A DNA stretch of 6,025 bases, taken from the NCBI GenBank assembly GCA_020353135.1, contig CP070688.1, forward strand, positions 1,749,750-1,755,774, in the 5' to 3' direction. This DNA is from Chloroflexota bacterium. GTDB lineage: Bacteria > Chloroflexota > Anaerolineae > Promineifilales > Promineifilaceae. Under the pieces are notes generated by a model that saw only the letters and a list, made by a program, of their open reading frames with translations, had not been told where the DNA came from and made no database searches. Positions 4,871-6,025 of the stretch are shown piece by piece. Each line of letters opens with the position of its first letter. Within the stretch, counting starts at the first letter, position 1. The translations under genes were made by a program, and so were the position numbers.

Positions 4871-6025
4871 CAGCTGTCGCCTTCGCTCGTCGGATCGCCC
4901 GTCAGGGGAAGCACGGCCGTGACTGAAGTTCCCGAATCTGGCTGGCTACTGATGACACAAGATCCGCCCAATTCGGCCGCCCGTTCGCGCATGGCCGTGA
5001 GTCCGACGCCCGCGCGAATGTCATCGTCGATGCCCCGGCCGTCGTCGCGGATGCAAAGGCGTAATTGGCAGTTCTCGCGGCCCTCTACGTCTAGTTTCAA
5101 TTCACACTGTTTCGCCTGGGCGTGTCGCACGACATTGGTTAAGCCCTCCCGGCCGATGTGATAAGCGGCAACTTCCACAGCGGCGGGCAGGGGAGGCAGC
5201 TCATCTGGCGCATCGACATGAATGGTAAGAGTGGCTCGCGCGTCACTCTGTTCGCAGGTTTCAGCATAGGCTCGCAAAGCGCCTGCCAGGCCCCATTGAT
5301 CCAGGGCGGGTGGGCGCAGTTCATAGACAATGCGCCGTAAATCGGCCAGCGTATTCTCGACGTCGGCCTCCATCTCTGCCAGAAGCTTGTCTGTCATCTG
5401 CGGCCGATCAGCCAGCAGCGCCCGGGCCGATCCGATTTTGAGCATGTGGGCCGCTAACGATGGTCCGAGACCGTCATGAAGATCGCGGCGCAGTCGACGC
5501 CGTTCCTCCTCGCGGCTGGCCACGATTTGCTGGCGCGACTGCTGCAAATCGGCCGCGAGTTGCGCTGCGTGAACGGCCGTTCCCGCTTGGCGGGCGATGT
5601 TGCGCAACAGTCGGTCGTCGGCTTCACTGAACGTCTCATCCTTTTGGCGCGGCGCTACCGCCAACTGACCTACCTCTTGGCCCTGGTATGTAAGTGAATA
5701 ATTCACGAGGCGTAGGGTGGGTTTTCCGTAAGAAACGGCCGTTTCCAGGCTACCCTGGCGATCGACGGCGATGGCCGCGTATGGCAGTTTCAGAGTTTGG
5801 GCGACTGTCTCAACGATCGTCGGATAGACTCTCTCAGGCGACATCGTATCTTCTAACCGCCGGCCCAAGTCGGCGAGCACCTCGTACGGTTCGTCGCGCC
5901 GGCCGTACAGCAGTCGATTTACCCATCGCCGCAGTCGTTCTCGCAGCGGCTGGAACAGCACGGCAACCAGTCCGGTCGCAATCAGGGCGACCAGCCAGTT
6001 GCTTTGCGCCTGAAATAGGGCCCCC
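4870..6025 (-). CDS. Sensor histidine kinase, NarL-type (5' end outside window)
   Basis: The frame has no stop before the right edge and a GTG at 5961 is internal, because upstream codons encode a hydrophobic helix (NWLVALIATGLVAVLF, about 6000-5953). The kinase is therefore membrane-bound and its start is not seen; 384 residues are visible. After the helix come a basic juxtamembrane linker (RRWVNRLLYGRRDEPYEVL), a GAF-like sensor domain (about 5850-5560), a charged coiled coil, and a HisKA_3 helix EEERRRLRRDLHDGLGPSL with phospho-acceptor His at 5476-5478. The X-box YELRPPALDQWGL is followed by the HATPase domain with N-box REGLTN (Asn at 5134-5136), DDGRG (5032-5046) and GVGLTAMRERAAELGG. 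It autophosphorylates on His and passes phosphate to the downstream regulator. The signal is unknown. The stop overlaps the regulator start. Confidence 0.95.
   Translation of the reverse strand, partial: GALFQAQSNWLVALIATGLVAVLFQPLRERLRRWVNRLLYGRRDEPYEVLADLGRRLEDTMSPERVYPTIVETVAQTLKLPYAAIAVDRQGSLETAVSYGKPTLRLVNYSLTYQGQEVGQLAVAPRQKDETFSEADDRLLRNIARQAGTAVHAAQLAADLQQSRQQIVASREEERRRLRRDLHDGLGPSLAAHMLKIGSARALLADRPQMTDKLLAEMEADVENTLADLRRIVYELRPPALDQWGLAGALRAYAETCEQSDARATLTIHVDAPDELPPLPAAVEVAAYHIGREGLTNVVRHAQAKQCELKLDVEGRENCQLRLCIRDDGRGIDDDIRAGVGLTAMRERAAELGGSCVISSQPDSGTSVTAVLPLTGDPTSEGDS
5953..6000 (-). other. Transmembrane helix of the kinase
   Basis: Codons between 6000 and 5953 encode about 16 mostly hydrophobic residues (NWLVALIATGLVAVLF), followed at once by the basic stretch PLRERLRRWVNR. 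By the positive-inside rule this is the last membrane helix before the cytoplasmic part. Kinases with this linker usually carry several more helices upstream, which here would lie outside the window. Confidence 0.75.

Noticed and set aside
4739..5161. Plus-strand open frame across the kinase-regulator junction
   Set aside because: It is antisense to the HATPase and receiver coding sequence and has no recognisable protein features.
5959..5961. GTG as the start of the kinase
   Set aside because: The frame stays open upstream and encodes the rest of a membrane helix, so the GTG is an internal Val.

Overview
All four genes lie on the minus strand. In transcription order (right to left) they are a sensor histidine kinase (5' end outside the window), its NarL/LuxR-type response regulator, a cytoplasmic type I sulfatase, and a large META-domain lipoprotein (3' end outside the window). 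The DNA is GC-rich. The multi-domain META lipoprotein with a Thr/Glu/Pro-rich stalk, and the kinase linker of the form VNRLLYGRRDEPYEVL, resemble proteins of Chloroflexota (Anaerolineae and relatives). This assignment rests on protein style only, because no rRNA or marker gene is present.

Right part (4223-6025): kinase and regulator overlap by one base (TGATG) and form a classic two-component operon. The visible kinase has the end of a membrane segment, a GAF-like domain, a HisKA_3 dimerisation helix with DLHDGLG, and an HATPase domain. The regulator has a complete receiver and LuxR HTH. The kinase reading frame stays open to the right edge, so its true start is beyond it.

Middle (2461-4222): a 515-aa sulfatase with C-M-P-C-R as its formylglycine site. 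It is preceded by a 214-bp intergenic region. That region holds a good minus-strand promoter, a 7+7 bp palindrome at the predicted transcription start, and a perfect 14-bp inverted repeat whose arms are 180 bp apart. One arm contains the regulator's stop codon and the other abuts the sulfatase Shine-Dalgarno. The sulfatase aligns well with the family but has Ile where the sulfate-binding Lys of the C-terminal subdomain is expected.

Left part (1-2301): a lipoprotein open for 767 codons to the left edge, with no stop. It carries a signal peptide with lipobox VAGC, an acidic linker, and the order META-like (A1), two classical META/HslJ domains (B1, B2), an unnamed ~230-aa domain (C), and the start of a second A-type META-like domain (A2). 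The 159-bp gap before it holds nested inverted repeats and a weak terminator candidate.

Working picture: a membrane sensor and its regulator control nearby genes, possibly including the sulfatase through the palindrome at its promoter. The lipoprotein would sit on the outer face of the membrane. The link between the two-component system and the sulfatase is inference from position. No complete novel defence, mobile or RNA system is visible. The most unusual structures are the 208-bp inverted-repeat-bounded segment, the Lys-to-Ile sulfatase, and the A-B-B-C-A lipoprotein.
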